Shown: positions 1 to 11,504, counted from the stretch's first letter. The stretch: 64,000 bases of DNA from Pantoea sp. Eser (GCA_009830035.1 SZZY01000009.1:149344-213343); one strand, 5' to 3'. A program made the numbers and translations. Notes: a model not told the origin generated them from the letters alone.

Positions 1-24
1 GCATCAGCGCTGGTAGTCGCGTGT

Positions 25-1093
25 TTACAACGCCTGGACGCACGCCCAGGCCGAGCTCCACGCCCACTGGAAGTTATATCCCCCAGCCAGCCGGTCACCT
101 CCACCACTTCACCAATGAAATAGAGGCCCGGCACCGTCCGCGCCTCCATGGTTTTCGAAGAGAGCTGGGTAGTACCCACCCCGCCTAGCGTCACTTCGGC
201 GGTGCGATAGTCGTCGGTCCCGTTCGGCTGAATACGCCAGGCGTGCAGCGTCTGCACCAGCTCAGCCTGCTGCTTGCTGTTGAGCTGCTTCAGGGTGATA
301 TCCGGCACCACCTTCAGCGTTTGCAGCACTTCCACCAGCCGTTTCGGCAGAATTTTTGCTAGGCTGTTCTTCAGGCTGAGGTTTGGATGCGCCTCACGCT
401 GGACGGTCAAAAAGGTGTCGAGCGGCGTGGCAGGCGACAGATCGATGGTGACGAACTCACCCGGCAGCCAGTAGCTGGAGATCTGCAACACCGCCGCGCC
501 CGAGAATCCCCGGTGGGTAAACGGCACCAGCGCAGCGCGCGTTGGGAAGACGGTCAGACCAAACTGTTCAGCAATTTTATAGCCAAACGGCGATGCGCCC
601 AAGCCGGGCATCTACAGGCCGCCGCTGGCAATCACCAGCTTTTCCGCCTGAACCGTGCTGCCGTTTAGTTGCAGGGTGTAGCCGCTGTCGTCACGCTCAG
701 CACTTCACTGCGTAACCGCAGCGTCACCTTGCCCTTTTCACACTCGGCCACCAGCAGATCGACAATCTGCTGAGCGGAATCATCACAAAACAGCTGGCCG
801 AGGGTTTTCTCATGTCAGGCGATCTGGTGACGATTGAACAGATCGATAAAGTCCCACTGGGTATAGCGCGCCAGCGCCGACTTACAGAAATGGGGGTTAT
901 GTGACAGATAGGCTGCCGGTTCGGTGTACAGATTGGTGAAGTTGCAGCGCCCGCCGCCCGACATCAGGATCTTACGTCCCGGCTTTTTGCCGTTATCCAG
1001 CAGCAATACGCGACACCCGCGCTGTCCGGCCTAGGCGGCACAGAACAGCCCTGCGGCACCGGCACCAATGATGATAACGTCAAACTGTTCCAC
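25..1093 (-). pseudogene. yhiN: Broken YhiN/BaiN-family flavoprotein
   Basis: Remnant of a Rossmann-fold FAD-dependent oxidoreductase of about 400 residues. The reading starts at a GTG at 1093 with the dinucleotide-binding motif GAGAAGLFCAA and continues through KILMSGGGRCNFTN, typical of YhiN/HI0933 proteins; the C-terminal TGWLGGYNFQW region lies near position 85. It is interrupted by TAG at 1031-1033, TGA at 815-817 (a Trp position in E. coli) and TAG at 612-614, with frameshifts near 685 and near 88, so no full protein can be made. The position next to divergent pitA matches E. coli. The molecular function of YhiN is poorly defined, so little is inferred from its loss. Confidence 0.88.
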
Positions 1094-1338
1094 GGCGGTT
1101 TACTCACTTAATCGCAAAGGCGCAGATATTGTAGTGATCTGCTCACTGAGACGCCAGCGTCAAAAATTTGCCGTAAATGTGTCATAATGTAACTGACTAA
1201 TATCTGGGCCTTTTTACCCCTTTAACCCGGCTACGTTACTGCTAAAGGTCAAATCAAGGCTATATTTTCCTTTCCCATACAGCACGTTGTCGCGGATAAT
1301 GCGCCGCGTTCATGTCCTCCAAAAATGGCGTAACGTTT

Positions 1339-2841
1339 ATGCTACATCTGTTTGCTGGTCTAGACCTCAGTACTGGCCTGTTATTAGTTCTTGCCCTGCT
1401 GTTTGTATTGTTTTACGAAGCAATCAACGGCTTCCACGACACGGCCAACGCAGTTGCGACGGTCATCTATACGCGTGCCATGCGTGCCCAGCTTGCTGTG
1501 GTTATGGCAGGCGTCTTTAACTTCTTTGGCGTGCTACTCGGTGGATTGAGTGTCGCCTATGCCATTGTTCATATGCTCCCCACCGATCTGTTGTTGAATG
1601 TTGGATCGGCTCACGGTCTCGCCATGGTGTTTTCTATGCTGCTGGCGGCGATTATCTGGAATCTCGGCACCTGGTATCTGGGTCTGCCGGCGTCCAGCTC
1701 CCATACCCTGATCGGCGCCATTATTGGTATCGGTCTGACCAACGCCCTGATGACCGGTACCTCGGTGGTTGATGCGCTCAACATCCCGAAAGTACTGGAC
1801 ATCTTCCTGTCTCTGATTCTGTCGCCGATTGTCGGCCTGGTGATCGCCGGTGGCCTGATCTTTATTCTGCGTCGTTACTGGAGCAGCACCAAAAAGCGTG
1901 CCCGCATCCATATGACGCCAGCCGACCGCGAAAAGATCGACGGCAAAAAAAAGCCGCCGTTCTGGACCCGCATCGCCCTGATTGTCTCAGCGATCGGCGT
2001 CAGCTATTCGCATGGCGCGAATGATGGCCAGAAAGGCATTGGTCTGATCATGCTGGTGTTGATTGGCGTGGCTCCGGCCGGCTTCGTGGTGAACATGAAT
2101 GCCTCGGGCTACGACATCGCCCGGACCCGCGATGCGGTTAATCATCTGGAGCAGTATTATCAGCAGCACAACGCTTCGCTGACGCATATCATCCAGGTGT
2201 CGCCGCCTAAGCTGCCGACGCCGGAAGAAGTGCCATCCACCAGCCCGCAGGAGTTCCACTGTGACAGCGCCCGCGCGTTACAGGCGGTTCAGCGCGCACA
2301 GGTGCTGCTGAATAACCTGCAAAGTTACGATCAGCTGACGGTCGAGCAGCGCGGCCAGATGCGTCGCCTGCTGCTGTGTATCTCAGACACGGCGGACAAA
2401 GCGGCCAGGCTGCCGGAAACGACCCCGGACGATCAGCGCTTCCTCAATAAGCTGAAAGGCGATCTGCTTGGCACCATCGAGTATGCGCCAATTTGGATTA
2501 TCGTTGCGGTCGCGTTAGCGCTGGGCATCGGCACCATGATTGGCTGGCGTCGTGTTGCCACCACCATTGGTGAGAAGATTGGTAAAAAAGGCATGACCTA
2601 TGCTCAGGGAATGTCAGCCCAGGTCACGGCAGCGCTCTCTATCGGCGTCGCCAGCTATACTGGGATGCCGGTTTCTACCACCCACATCCTCTCTTCGTCA
2701 ATCGCCGGTACCATGCTGGTTGACGGCGGCGGATTGCAGAGCCGGACCATCAAAAACATCGCCATGGCGTGGATCTTCACGCTGCCGGTATGTATTGTGC
2801 TGTCAGGTTCGCTCTACTGGATTGCCTTAAAACTGGTGTAA
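1339..2841 (+). CDS. pitA: Low-affinity inorganic phosphate transporter PitA
   Basis: Intact 500-residue inner-membrane phosphate:proton symporter that imports neutral metal-phosphate complexes. The start at 1339 gives [13 protein letters not shown], aligned with E. coli PitA; an in-frame ATG at 1312 would only add a non-conserved tail. Two signature repeats are visible, [15 protein letters not shown] near residue 40 and [12 protein letters not shown] near 225, along with the paired [10 protein letters not shown] and [11 protein letters not shown] motifs. A hydrophilic cytoplasmic loop lies around residues 250-390 between the two membrane halves. The gene is followed by a strong bidirectional terminator. 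yhiN lies divergently upstream and uspB convergently downstream, as in E. coli. No lesion is seen. Confidence 0.97.
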   Translation: MLHLFAGLDLSTGLLLVLALLFVLFYEAINGFHDTANAVATVIYTRAMRAQLAVVMAGVFNFFGVLLGGLSVAYAIVHMLPTDLLLNVGSAHGLAMVFSMLLAAIIWNLGTWYLGLPASSSHTLIGAIIGIGLTNALMTGTSVVDALNIPKVLDIFLSLILSPIVGLVIAGGLIFILRRYWSSTKKRARIHMTPADREKIDGKKKPPFWTRIALIVSAIGVSYSHGANDGQKGIGLIMLVLIGVAPAGFVVNMNASGYDIARTRDAVNHLEQYYQQHNASLTHIIQVSPPKLPTPEEVPSTSPQEFHCDSARALQAVQRAQVLLNNLQSYDQLTVEQRGQMRRLLLCISDTADKAARLPETTPDDQRFLNKLKGDLLGTIEYAPIWIIVAVALALGIGTMIGWRRVATTIGEKIGKKGMTYAQGMSAQVTAALSIGVASYTGMPVSTTHILSSSIAGTMLVDGGGLQSRTIKNIAMAWIFTLPVCIVLSGSLYWIALKLV

Positions 2842-2856
2842 CGCCAGCGAGACCAG

Positions 2857-2880
2857 AGGGCGACGTAAGTCGCCCTTTTT
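2857..2880. terminator. Bidirectional terminator between pitA and uspB
   Basis: Perfect hairpin AGGGCGAC-gtaa-GTCGCCCT followed by a T run on the plus strand. It ends pitA. The last bases overlap the stop codon of convergent uspB, so the two genes share this site. Confidence 0.85.
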
Positions 2881-3214
2881 AATGCCAGATCGCCATCGCC
2901 ACCAGGCTGATCACCACCAGTCCGCACAGCGCGCTGGTCAGCATAAACTGTCCCCTTACCCGCTCGCAGCGACGAATAAATTCTTCATCATGATGATCAA
3001 GATAGCGTTTCGCCCAGATATAGGTCACCAGCCGCACCTGCTTGCTGGGCTGGCCGTGAGAAGTGAAAAATCCCGCCCCGTCGACATGCTGATACAGCAG
3101 CGGATCGCAACCGCGTAATACCGCCAGCAACGCACGCAGAGAAGAAAAATAGCGCGCCATATTCACAATACACACCACACAAAGCGCCCAAAAAAGCGCA
3201 ATAGTACTGATCAT
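2879..3214 (-). CDS. uspB: Universal stress protein B
   Basis: Intact 111-residue membrane protein, the same length as E. coli UspB and nearly identical in sequence, from [14 protein letters not shown] to LVAMAIWH. The start at 3214 is set by homology and by the strong ribosome-binding site GGAGGGGAGAAT directly upstream; the frame stays open 228 bases further upstream but that part is not conserved. Hydrophobic segments lie at both ends, at about residues 1-25 and 90-111. E. coli uspB is a sigma-S-dependent stationary-phase gene linked to ethanol tolerance. It is divergent from uspA, as in E. coli. Confidence 0.96.
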   Translation of the reverse strand: MISTIALFWALCVVCIVNMARYFSSLRALLAVLRGCDPLLYQHVDGAGFFTSHGQPSKQVRLVTYIWAKRYLDHHDEEFIRRCERVRGQFMLTSALCGLVVISLVAMAIWH

Positions 3215-3631
3215 ATTCTCCCCTCCTGGCTGGAGCTGCAGGAACAGACGCAGCGGGAAAACACTGAGCACGCCCACAGAAATAGTCAACCTCTGAATCA
3301 CCCAACTGCGATAGTGTTCTGAACACCTGGGCGGTAATAAACCAGACCGCCTTTTTTCAGTGTAGGAGAAATGTTTAAATTTTTTCCAGCGATGAATTTC
3401 GTTTGGCGCGAGTAAAATTACCGCATCGTTGATCTTATTCACAAGCCAGGCGGCAACGGCAGCATTTGCCTGCAGAGAAGGCTATACTCAAAGACATAAC
3501 AACATGACCACCTGCACCGCAGGTACACACTTTGGTGGCGCTCATCGCCCGCTCGTGCAAAGGATTTCGCTAAGCTGTGATGCGGCAGGAACCCCGGATG
3601 CCATCCTTAATCTCGTGAAAGGAGTTTTATC

Positions 3632-4069
3632 GTGGCTTATAAACATATCCTGATTGCAGTAGACCTTTCTCCCGAAAGCCAGTTACTGGTGGATAAAGCC
3701 GTTTCGCTGGCCCGCCCTTACGACGCCAAAATTTCCCTGATTCACGTTGATGTGAATTATTCCGATCTCTACACCGGCCTGATTGATGTCAACCTCGGCG
3801 ATATGCAGAAGCGTATTTCTGAAGAGACGCACTCTGCCTTGAAAGGTCTGTCTGATTCCGCGGGCTCCCCGATCAGTGAAACCCTGAGCGGCAGCGGCGA
3901 TCTCGGCCAGGTGCTGGTGGATGCGATTAAAAAGTATGACGTCGATCTGGTGGTGTGTGGTCATCATCAGGACTTCTGGAGCAAGCTGATGTCCTCGGCG
4001 CGCCAGTTGATAAACACCGTGCATATCGACATGCTGATTGTGCCGCTACGCGATGAAGACGAAGCCTGA
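3632..4069 (+). CDS. uspA: Universal stress protein A
   Basis: Intact 145-residue cytoplasmic stress protein of the UspA alpha/beta fold. It starts with GTG at 3632, preceded by AAAGGAG. Conserved segments include the N-terminal [12 protein letters not shown] strand and [20 protein letters not shown] near residue 108, which lies in the loop that in the nucleotide-binding branch holds the ATP motif. Here, as in E. coli UspA, that motif is not the ATP-binding form. It is expected to form a dimer and to be induced by growth arrest. A terminator follows at 4088-4113. About 420 bases separate it from divergent uspB. Confidence 0.97.
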   Translation: MAYKHILIAVDLSPESQLLVDKAVSLARPYDAKISLIHVDVNYSDLYTGLIDVNLGDMQKRISEETHSALKGLSDSAGSPISETLSGSGDLGQVLVDAIKKYDVDLVVCGHHQDFWSKLMSSARQLINTVHIDMLIVPLRDEDEA

Positions 4070-4087
4070 ATGACCTGCAGGACCAAT

Positions 4088-4113
4088 AAAGCCGGCTGAT
4101 TGCCGGCTTTTTT
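4088..4113 (+). terminator. Terminator after uspA
   Basis: Hairpin AAAGCCGGC-tgatt-GCCGGCTTT running into a T tract, 18 bases after the uspA stop. It can also serve rsmJ, which ends just beyond it on the other strand. Confidence 0.85.
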
Positions 4114-4119
4114 ATGTCG

Positions 4120-4872
4120 CTAACTGACCAGCGGCGGATAGATATCGAAGCGATGGCTTTTGGTCACCACTGCCGCTTGGGTGACCACGCCCGCCAGCGG
4201 CGGCGCATAGTCGGGCCGCTTCACCACGATCCGCTTCTTTGCCAGCCGGCGGGCCGGTTCCAGCAGCGCGTCAGCATCCTCATCGGGACCGACCAGCGAC
4301 TGAAACACCCGCATCTCCTTTTTAACCAGCGCGCTTTTCTGGCGATGCGGATACATCGGATCGAGATAAACCACGTCCGGCTGCGGGGTGATATCGCTCA
4401 GCGCTTCGGCGCTGGCGGCGTGAATCAGCGTCAGCCGCTGACGCAGCCAGCCGCCGATTTCCGCATCCTGATAGCCGCGCTGTAAACCATCTTCCAGTAG
4501 CGCTGCCACCACTGGATGGCGCTCCAGCATCCGCACCCGGCAGCCCAGCGCCGCCAGAACAAAGGCATCGCGTCCGAGTCCGGCCGTGGCATCCACCACA
4601 TCCGGCAAATAGTCGCCTTTAATACCGACCGCTTTTGCTACGGCTTCACCGCGTCCGCCGCCAAAACGGCGGCGGTGCGCCATCGCACCCGAGAAAAAAT
4701 CGACAAAAATGCCGCCCAGCTTCGGCTCATCGCGCTTACGCAGCTCAAGATGCGTCGGGGTTTGTACCAGTGCCAGCAAGGCGTTCTTGTCGTGCTCCAG
4801 CTGCCAGCGCTGCGCTAAACGTGATAAGGCGACGTCTCCGGCGCCTGATTCATCGAGCAAACAGATTTTCAC
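4120..4872 (-). CDS. rsmJ: 16S rRNA (guanine-1516-N2)-methyltransferase
   Basis: Intact 250-residue SAM-dependent methyltransferase, collinear with E. coli RsmJ (YhiQ). It methylates N2 of G1516 in 16S rRNA. The SAM-binding region [14 protein letters not shown] lies near residue 90 and the catalytic-type motif [12 protein letters not shown] near 170. It ends with a natural TAG stop, relevant to the amber-stop question elsewhere in the window. It begins 8 bases after the end of prlC on the same strand, so the two are probably co-transcribed, as in E. coli. Confidence 0.97.
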   Translation of the reverse strand: MKICLLDESGAGDVALSRLAQRWQLEHDKNALLALVQTPTHLELRKRDEPKLGGIFVDFFSGAMAHRRRFGGGRGEAVAKAVGIKGDYLPDVVDATAGLGRDAFVLAALGCRVRMLERHPVVAALLEDGLQRGYQDAEIGGWLRQRLTLIHAASAEALSDITPQPDVVYLDPMYPHRQKSALVKKEMRVFQSLVGPDEDADALLEPARRLAKKRIVVKRPDYAPPLAGVVTQAAVVTKSHRFDIYPPLVS

Positions 4873-4880
4873 CTGATGAC

Positions 4881-6923
4881 TTATCCATGAATGCCGTAAT
4901 GTTCCAGCATTGCGTCGAGCTGCGGTTCACGGCCGCGGAAGCGTTTAAACAGCTCCATCGGCTCTTCGGAACCGCCGCGCGTCAGGATATTGTCGAGGAA
5001 CGACTGGCCGGTTCCGCGGTTGAAAATACCCTCTTCTTCAAAGCGTGAATAGGCATCCGCCGCCAGCACATCCGCCCACAGATAGCTGTAGTAACCGGCC
5101 GCATAGCCGCCAGCGAAGATGTGGCTGAAGGCGTGCGGGAAACGGCCCCATTCCGGGCTCGGCACCACCGCAACGCGGCTTTTCACTTCACGCAGCGTCT
5201 CAAGAATCTGTGCCCCTTTGGCTTGGTCAAATTCGGTATGCAGACGGAAGTCGAACAGGCCGAACTCCAGCTGACGCAGAATGAACAGCGCCGCCTGGTA
5301 GTTTTTGGCCGCCAGCATTTTATCCAGCAGCGCCTTCGGCAGCGGCTCGCCGGTCTCGTAGTGGCCGGAGATGAACGCCAGCGCATCCGGCTCCCAGCAC
5401 CAGTTTTCCATAAACTGGCTTGGCAATTCGACCGCATCCCACGGCACCCCGCTGATGCCAGAAACGCCCGGCACTTCGACCCGGGTCAGCATGTGATGCA
5501 GACCGTGACCAAATTCATGGAACAGGGTGATCACTTCGTCATGGGTGAACAACGCCGGTTTGCCCTGCACCGGACGGTTAAAGTTACAGGTCAGATAAGC
5601 GACCGGCTTCTGCAGGCTGCCATCGGCTTTACGCATCTGACCGACGCAGTCATCCATCCAGGCCCCGCCGCGTTTGTGTTCACGCGCATACAGATCCAGA
5701 TAGAAACTGCCGCGAAGTTCGCCGGTTTCATCGAACAGATCGAAGAACTTCACGTCAGGATGATAAACATCCACATCGGTACGCTGTTTCGCCGTGATGC
5801 CGTAAATGCGTTTAACCACTTCGAACAGGCCAGCCACCGCCCGGGATTCCGGGAAGTAAGGGCGCAGCTGTTCATCGCTGATGGTATAGAGATGCTGCTT
5901 CTGTTTTTCACCGTAATAGGTGAGATCCCACGGATTAAGCTCGGTAACGCCGTGCTCTTGCTGCGCAAAGGTGCGCAGTTGCTCCAGCTCTTTTTCACCC
6001 TGCGGACGGGCGCGTTCCGCCAGATCGTTAAGAAAGTCGATAACCTGAGACGGGCTTTGCGCCATTTTGGTCGCCAGCGATTTATCGGCGTAGGAGTCAA
6101 AGCCCAGCAGCTGTGCCAGCTCATGACGCAGCGCCAGCTCTTCTGCCATGATCGGGCCGTTATCCCATTTACCGGCATTCGGCCCCTGATCGGACGCGCG
6201 GGTCGCGTAGGCGCGATACATCTCTTCGCGCAGCGCGGCGTTATCGCAGTAGGTCATCACCGGCCGATAGCTGGGGATATCCAGCGTCAGCAGCCAGCCT
6301 TCCTGACCTTTGGCTTCCGCCTGCGCTTTGGCCGCAGCCATCGCGCTTTCCGGCATGCCTGCCAGATCGTTTTCATCGGTGATCAGCTTGCTCCAGCCCA
6401 TGGTGGCATCAAGCACGTTGTTGCTGTAAGCCGATCCCAGTTCGGAGAGGCGGGCAGCAATTTCGCCGTAGCGCTGCTGTTTATCTTTCGCCAGGCCAAT
6501 GCCGGAGAGTTCGAAATCACGCAGCGCGTTATCGACCGCTTTCTTCTGCGCCAGATCCAGCGCGGCGTACTGGTCACCCTCTTTCAGGTTGCGGTACACC
6601 TGATACAGGCCTTCATGCTGACCGACCCAGGTGCTGTATTCAGACAGCAGCGGCAGCGTCTGCTCATAGGCTTCACGCAGTTCCGGGCTGTTTTTAACCG
6701 AGTTCAGGTGGCTGACCGGGGAAAAAATGCGGCTCAGACGGTCATCGCTCTCCGCCAGCGGCTGGACCAGGTTGTCCCAGCTATAGGGTGCGCCTTGCGC
6801 CACCACTTTTTCGACCATCGCGCGGCAGTCGTTCAGGACTTCCGTAACGGCAGGAACCACATGTTCAGGCTGGATGGCAGAAAAAGGGGGAAGCGTAAAA
6901 GATGTCAGTAGCGGATTGGTCAT
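4881..6923 (-). CDS. prlC: Oligopeptidase A
   Basis: Intact 680-residue zinc metallopeptidase of family M3, the same length as E. coli PrlC (OpdA). The zinc-binding HEFGHGLHH motif (HExxH) is near residue 468, followed by the conserved [13 protein letters not shown] segment that carries the third zinc ligand. The enzyme is cytoplasmic and degrades signal peptides and short peptides. rsmJ follows 8 bases downstream, forming an operon. The large open frame on the opposite strand of this gene is a codon-bias shadow. Confidence 0.97.
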   Translation of the reverse strand: MTNPLLTSFTLPPFSAIQPEHVVPAVTEVLNDCRAMVEKVVAQGAPYSWDNLVQPLAESDDRLSRIFSPVSHLNSVKNSPELREAYEQTLPLLSEYSTWVGQHEGLYQVYRNLKEGDQYAALDLAQKKAVDNALRDFELSGIGLAKDKQQRYGEIAARLSELGSAYSNNVLDATMGWSKLITDENDLAGMPESAMAAAKAQAEAKGQEGWLLTLDIPSYRPVMTYCDNAALREEMYRAYATRASDQGPNAGKWDNGPIMAEELALRHELAQLLGFDSYADKSLATKMAQSPSQVIDFLNDLAERARPQGEKELEQLRTFAQQEHGVTELNPWDLTYYGEKQKQHLYTISDEQLRPYFPESRAVAGLFEVVKRIYGITAKQRTDVDVYHPDVKFFDLFDETGELRGSFYLDLYAREHKRGGAWMDDCVGQMRKADGSLQKPVAYLTCNFNRPVQGKPALFTHDEVITLFHEFGHGLHHMLTRVEVPGVSGISGVPWDAVELPSQFMENWCWEPDALAFISGHYETGEPLPKALLDKMLAAKNYQAALFILRQLEFGLFDFRLHTEFDQAKGAQILETLREVKSRVAVVPSPEWGRFPHAFSHIFAGGYAAGYYSYLWADVLAADAYSRFEEEGIFNRGTGQSFLDNILTRGGSEEPMELFKRFRGREPQLDAMLEHYGIHG

Positions 6924-7345
6924 AGCGCAGTCCTTTATTGATGTGTGGGGCGCGATGGGTCGCGCAACGCAATAAGTAACATGGGGCTAAGTGTAGCGAA
7001 AATCAATGGGGCCTGGCTTCGCTGAGGAAGAAACGAGCGGAATGCAATCGCCGATCGGCCGGCAGAATTTGCGTTGCATCAAAGCGCAGCCGCTGCGGTT
7101 AGGGTGTAATGCTGCCGTTGCAACAGCTGTCGGCTTTTCACCTGCAGCGTGCGGCCCCGGCGGGATTAGTTATCATGCTTTCGACCCATCGGCGGGACAT
7201 CCCTGATATAATCGCCCGCTTAATGGTTCTCATGCTGTTCCTGCGTCGGTTGCTGTGCGTCGTTCTGTGGGTAATACGTGAGGTAATAATTGGTATAAAT
7301 CGATTTCCCATCAATTAAAACCTTATACATTCAACAGGATAAACA
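6924..7345. other. Intergenic gap between prlC and rlmJ
   Basis: About 420 bases with no protein gene that can be supported. The only clear signal is the extended -10 promoter element near 7204 pointing to rlmJ. The prlC promoter must also lie here, but no convincing pair of boxes for it was found. Confidence 0.6.
7204..7212 (+). promoter_or_regulatory. Extended -10 promoter upstream of rlmJ
   Basis: TGATATAAT matches the extended -10 consensus TGnTATAAT exactly. No good -35 box is seen at the usual distance, which is tolerated for extended -10 promoters. It would give a leader of about 125 bases before rlmJ. Confidence 0.5.
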
Positions 7346-8181
7346 ATGCTGAGTTATCGCCATAGCTTCTATGCTGGCAACCACGCTGACGTGCTGAAGC
7401 ACACCGTACTGAGCCTGATCATCACCGCGCTGAAAGAGAAACCGTTCTTTTATCTTGATACCCACGCTGGTGCAGGACGTTATCAACTGAGCGGTGAACA
7501 CGCTGAGCGCACCGGCGAGTATCTGGAAGGCATCGCCCGCATCTGGCAGCAGCCGGACGCGCCAGAACTGCTGCAACCCTACTTCGACGCCATCCGTGCG
7601 CTCAACCGTAACGGGACGCTGCGTTATTATCCCGGTTCGCCGCTGATTGCCCGCCATCTGCTGCGTGAAGATGACCGTCTGCAAATGACCTAACTGCACT
7701 CCAGCGACTATCCGCTGCTGCGTAACGAGTTCAGCAAGGATAGCCGCGCGCGTAGAACGTGGCGACGGCTATCAGCAGTTAAAAGCCAAACTGCCGCCGC
7801 CATCCCATCGCGGTCTGGTTCTGATCGATCCGCCGTAATGAGATGAAAAGCGATTATCAGGCGGTGGTGAAAGGGATTCAGGAAGGCCATAAGCGATTCG
7901 GTACCGGCGTCTTCGCGCTGTGGTATCCGGTGGTCTTGCGTCAGCAAATCAAGCATATGCTGCGCGATCTGGAAGCGACCGGGATTCGCAATATTCTGCA
8001 GATTGAACTGGCTGCCCGTCACGACAGCGACCAGCGCGGCATGACCGCATCCGGCATGATTGTGATTAATCCGTCGTGGAAGCTGGCTGCCCAGATGAAC
8101 GAACTGCTGCCTTGGCTGCATAAGAAACTGGTTCCGGCTGGCACCGGCCACTTTGTGGTCAACCAGATCGTACCCGAATAA
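7346..8181 (+). pseudogene. rlmJ: Broken 23S rRNA adenine-2030 methyltransferase
   Basis: Remnant of RlmJ, which makes N6-methyladenosine at A2030 of 23S rRNA. The reading matches E. coli RlmJ from MLSYRHSFYAGNHADV to VPAGTGHFVVNQIVPE. It carries TAA at 7691-7693 in place of Glu (LQMTELH becomes LQMT-stop), a two-base loss near 7752, and an extra base near 7835 inside the catalytic DPPY motif. All three lesions lie in the middle of the gene, so only a 115-residue N-terminal fragment can be made. The place between prlC and gor is the ancestral one. The methylation is dispensable in E. coli. Confidence 0.93.
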
Positions 8182-8244
8182 CTCTCTTCTCCTTTTACGC
8201 CGCACACTGCCGGTGCTGCGGCGTTGTACTGCAGGTCTGTCACC

Positions 8245-9063
8245 ATGTGGATCATACTGGCTGGCGCGCTAGCCGCGCTGCAACCGGCCCGGCGGCTGGC
8301 ATTATTATTACTGGCGCTCGCCACGCTGCTGGGGTTTTATCAGCACGTATTAGCGTGGCCCGCGCTGCTGCTGTTCGCGGTCACCGCCGGGGTCGTGGCA
8401 TGCCGTATTTATGATAGTGACCATCATCGGCGGCAAATGCTGACTGAAGCGGTGCTGGTGCTGATCGCCATCGGGTTATTCCTCCATCTGTTCCCGGGTT
8501 TTGATAATCCACGCAAACTTGATGACGTGCAGGTCGGCGCCCGCAGTGTGGCTTTCGGCTTCTCGTTTAATTTCGATAAAGCGCTGATCCCCTTTGTGCT
8601 GCTGGCCTGTCTGCCGACGCTGTTTCGCGCCCCGGCCAGCCCGCCGCGCTATAAGCTGCTGGCCGCGCTGGCGCTGATCGCCGCCGTTCCGCTGCTGTTG
8701 TACAGTGCCGTATTGCTGGGAGGATTAGCGTTTGAACCGCACTTCCCGGCCTGGCTTGGCACCTTTATGCTCGCCAATCTGTTCTTTGTCTCGCTGGCGG
8801 AAGAGGCGCTGTTTCGTGGCTATCTGCAGCAGAAATTAACGCTGGCACTGGGCGGCATACCCGCGCTGTTGCTGAGTGCGCTGCTGTTTGGTCTGGCGCA
8901 TCTGAGCGGCGGTCTGTTGCTGGTTATCTTCGCGACTCTCGCCGGGCTGCTGTATGGGCTGGCGTGGCACTGGAGCGGCCGGTTATGGCTGTCGACCGCC
9001 CTGCACTTTGCCCTCAATATGACCCATTTACTGCTTTTCACTTATCCCGCACTGCATCACTAA
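8245..9063 (+). CDS. CPBP-family intramembrane metalloprotease
   Basis: Intact protein of about 272 residues with roughly eight hydrophobic segments. The C-terminal half has the CPBP/CAAX-protease (Abi) motifs: SLAEEALFRGYLQ (EExxxR), FGLAHLSGG and the final LHFALNMTH, which together supply the Glu and His residues of the membrane-embedded active site. The family includes CAAX prenyl-endopeptidases and bacterial proteins of unknown substrate, so the target cannot be named. The start at 8245 (MWIILAG) is preferred because it begins the first membrane segment. Its TAA stop overlaps the ancestral stop of the convergent rbn gene. Confidence 0.8.
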   Translation: MWIILAGALAALQPARRLALLLLALATLLGFYQHVLAWPALLLFAVTAGVVACRIYDSDHHRRQMLTEAVLVLIAIGLFLHLFPGFDNPRKLDDVQVGARSVAFGFSFNFDKALIPFVLLACLPTLFRAPASPPRYKLLAALALIAAVPLLLYSAVLLGGLAFEPHFPAWLGTFMLANLFFVSLAEEALFRGYLQQKLTLALGGIPALLLSALLFGLAHLSGGLLLVIFATLAGLLYGLAWHWSGRLWLSTALHFALNMTHLLLFTYPALHH

Positions 9064-9971
9064 AGAGTAAACACCGCCAGATCATAGGCCAGCTCGGTAG
9101 AGGGGAAAATGGCCTAGCATTCAGCCAGCAAGCGGGGCATATCTTTCGCCAGATAGCGTGAACTGAAGTGAGTGGCGATTAGCCGTTTTGCACCGGCGCG
9201 CTTCGCCACTTCCGCCGCCTGCAAGGTCGTCGAGTGGCCGCGTCCGTTGGCCTTCTCAATCATCGCCGCTTCCAGCGTGGTTTCGTGCACCATCAGATCC
9301 ACGTTGGCCGCCAGCTGCAATGCCACCTCAGTTGGCGCGGTATCACCAAAAATCGCCAGCGTTTTGCCCCGGGTCGCCGGACCCAGATAGTCCGCGCCAT
9401 TGATCACCCGGCCATCCTCCAGCGTCACGGTTTCGCCCTGCTTCAGCTGCTGATACCACGGGCCGCGCGGCACGCCTTCGGCCTTCAGCCGCGGCGCATC
9501 GAGAAAACCCGGCTTATCATGCTGCTCAATCCGATAACCCAGACATTCCAGCGTATGATTCAGCAGCCAGGCACTGATGCGGAACTCACCGTCATCCAGC
9601 GTCCAGCCCGCCTCAATCTCAACAATAGTCAGCGGATAATCGGTGTAAGAGCCACTGATCGACAGCGCGGTTTCAACGAAGAGTTTTAAGCCCCGGGGGC
9701 CATACACGGTCATCGGCGTGGTCAGCCCGACCATTGAACGGCTGGTGAGCAAGCCCGGCAGCCCGAAAATATGGTCGCCATGCAAATGGGTGATTAAGAT
9801 CTTATCCAGCTTGCCCGGTTTCAGTTCGGAACGCATAAACTGTAGCTGGGTCCCCTCACCGCAGTCGAACAGCCAGGTTTCGCCACTCTTCGCCCGGGTA
9901 AAGGCGATGGCGGTCACGTTACGCTGCAGGCTGGGCGCACCGCCGCCGGTGCCGAGAAAAGTAAGGTGCAT
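9060..9971 (-). pseudogene. rbn: RNase BN/Z with an amber codon near the C-terminus
   Basis: Binuclear-zinc tRNA 3'-processing nuclease (ElaC). The reading from 9971 is continuous and has all visible catalytic motifs: [22 protein letters not shown] and the final [12 protein letters not shown] at 9114-9116 stops it at 285 residues. The frame continues as AIFPSTELAYDLAVF to the ancestral stop at 9060-9062, matching the E. coli C-terminus, so only the last 17 codons are cut off. The shortened enzyme may still work; calling it a pseudogene is a judgement. Convergent with the CPBP gene. Confidence 0.8.
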
Positions 9972-10099
9972 GGTATGCTTCCCTGTCAGGGTGAGAAAAA
10001 ACAGAACCCTATTACAATCATAGGCGCAAACTTTGCGTCAATTCGACCCGCAGCGTTACACTCTATTCCAATTTTTCATGCAACCGGATGGATACTTCA

Positions 10100-11452
10100 A
10101 TGACCCGACATTTCGACTATCTCGCCATCGGCAGCGGCAGCGGCGGCATCGCCTCGATTAACCGTGCGGCCATGTATGGCCAGAAATGCGCCCTGATTGA
10201 AGCCAAAGAACTGGGTGGCACCTGCGTTAACGTAGGCTGCGTCCCGAAGAAAATCATGTGGCATGCTGCGCAAATTGCCGAAGCTATCCATCTGTACGGG
10301 CCGGACTACGGCTTCGATACTACCGTTAACCGCTTCGACTGGGCCGCGCTGGTCAAAAACCGCAGCGCCTATATCGATCGTATCCATACCTCTTACGACA
10401 ACGTACTGGGTAAAAACAAGGTTGAAGTGATTAAAGGCTTCGCCCGTTTTGTCGATGCGCACAGCGTCGAAGTGAATGGCGAGATCATCACCGCTAATCA
10501 CATCCTGATTGCCACCGGCGGCCGTCCCAGCCATCCGTCGATTCCGGGCGCTGAGTACGGGATTGATTCCGACGGCTTCTTTGAGCTGGACGCGCTGCCG
10601 AAGCGTACTGCGGTCATCGGCGCGGGTTACATCGCCGTTGAGCTGGCGGGCGTGGTGAATGCGCTGGGCTCGGAAACCCACCTGTTTGTGCGTAAGCATG
10701 CCCCGCTGCGCAGCTTCGATCCGCTGGTCACCGACACGCTGGTGGAAGTGATGAACAGCGAAGGCCCGACGCTGCATACCGAAGCGATTCCGAAAGCGAT
10801 CGTTAAAAACGACGACGGCAGCCTGACGCTGCAGCTGGAAAACGGCAGCGACTATACCGTCGATTGCCTGGTGTGGGCGATTGGCCGTGAACCGGCCAAT
10901 GACAGCCTGAATATTGCAGCGGCGGGCGTGGCGCTGGACGAGAAAGGCTACATTAAGGTCGATAAGTTCCAGAACACCAACGTGTCAGGCATTTATGCGG
11001 TCGGTGACAACACCGGCGCGGTAGAACTGACACCGGTGGCGGTGGCGGCTGGCCGTCGCCTGTCTGAGCGCCTGTTTAATAACAAGCCGGACGAGCATCT
11101 CGACTACAGCAACATCCCGACCGTGGTCTTCAGCCATCCACCGATTGGCACCGTTGGTCTGACCGAACCGCAGGCGCGGGAACAGTATGGCGACGATCAG
11201 GTGAAAGTGTATAAGTCGGCGTTTACCGCCATGTACACCGCCGTCACCCAGCATCGCCAGCCGTGCCGGATGAAGCTGGTCTGTGTCGGTGCCGAGGAGA
11301 AAATCGTTGGTATTCACGGGATCGGATTTGGCATGGATGAAATGCTGCAGGGTTTCGCGGTAGCACTGAAAATGGGTGCAACCAAAAAAGACTTCGACAA
11401 TACCGTGGCGATTCACCCGACGGCAGCGGAAGAGTTCGTGACCATGCGCTAA
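10100..11452 (+). CDS. gorA: Glutathione reductase
   Basis: Intact 450-residue NADPH- and FAD-dependent flavoenzyme that reduces glutathione disulfide in the cytoplasm. The FAD motif [13 protein letters not shown] is at the N-terminus, the redox-active disulfide is in [13 protein letters not shown] near residue 40, the NADPH-binding [11 protein letters not shown] is near 175, and the C-terminal [11 protein letters not shown] supplies the catalytic His-Glu pair. The start at 10100 matches E. coli Gor; an upstream ATG at 10088 would add four residues. A strong terminator follows. With many stress and export genes lost here, its retention suggests thiol redox control is still needed. Confidence 0.97.
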   Translation: MTRHFDYLAIGSGSGGIASINRAAMYGQKCALIEAKELGGTCVNVGCVPKKIMWHAAQIAEAIHLYGPDYGFDTTVNRFDWAALVKNRSAYIDRIHTSYDNVLGKNKVEVIKGFARFVDAHSVEVNGEIITANHILIATGGRPSHPSIPGAEYGIDSDGFFELDALPKRTAVIGAGYIAVELAGVVNALGSETHLFVRKHAPLRSFDPLVTDTLVEVMNSEGPTLHTEAIPKAIVKNDDGSLTLQLENGSDYTVDCLVWAIGREPANDSLNIAAAGVALDEKGYIKVDKFQNTNVSGIYAVGDNTGAVELTPVAVAAGRRLSERLFNNKPDEHLDYSNIPTVVFSHPPIGTVGLTEPQAREQYGDDQVKVYKSAFTAMYTAVTQHRQPCRMKLVCVGAEEKIVGIHGIGFGMDEMLQGFAVALKMGATKKDFDNTVAIHPTAAEEFVTMR

Positions 11453-11475
11453 GCCGCCGCGGCGTAGTGCTTCAG

Positions 11476-11504
11476 ACAGGCGACTCCGGTCGCCTGTTTT
11501 TTTT
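11476..11504 (+). terminator. Terminator after gorA
   Basis: Hairpin ACAGGCGAC-tccg-GTCGCCTGT followed by eight T bases, 23 bases after the gorA stop. Confidence 0.88.

Noticed and set aside
5121..6911. A 596-codon open frame on the plus strand opposite prlC
   Set aside because: It is the mirror of a GC-rich, well-conserved gene. The product has no motif, no ribosome-binding site is seen, and its composition is that of antisense codon bias.
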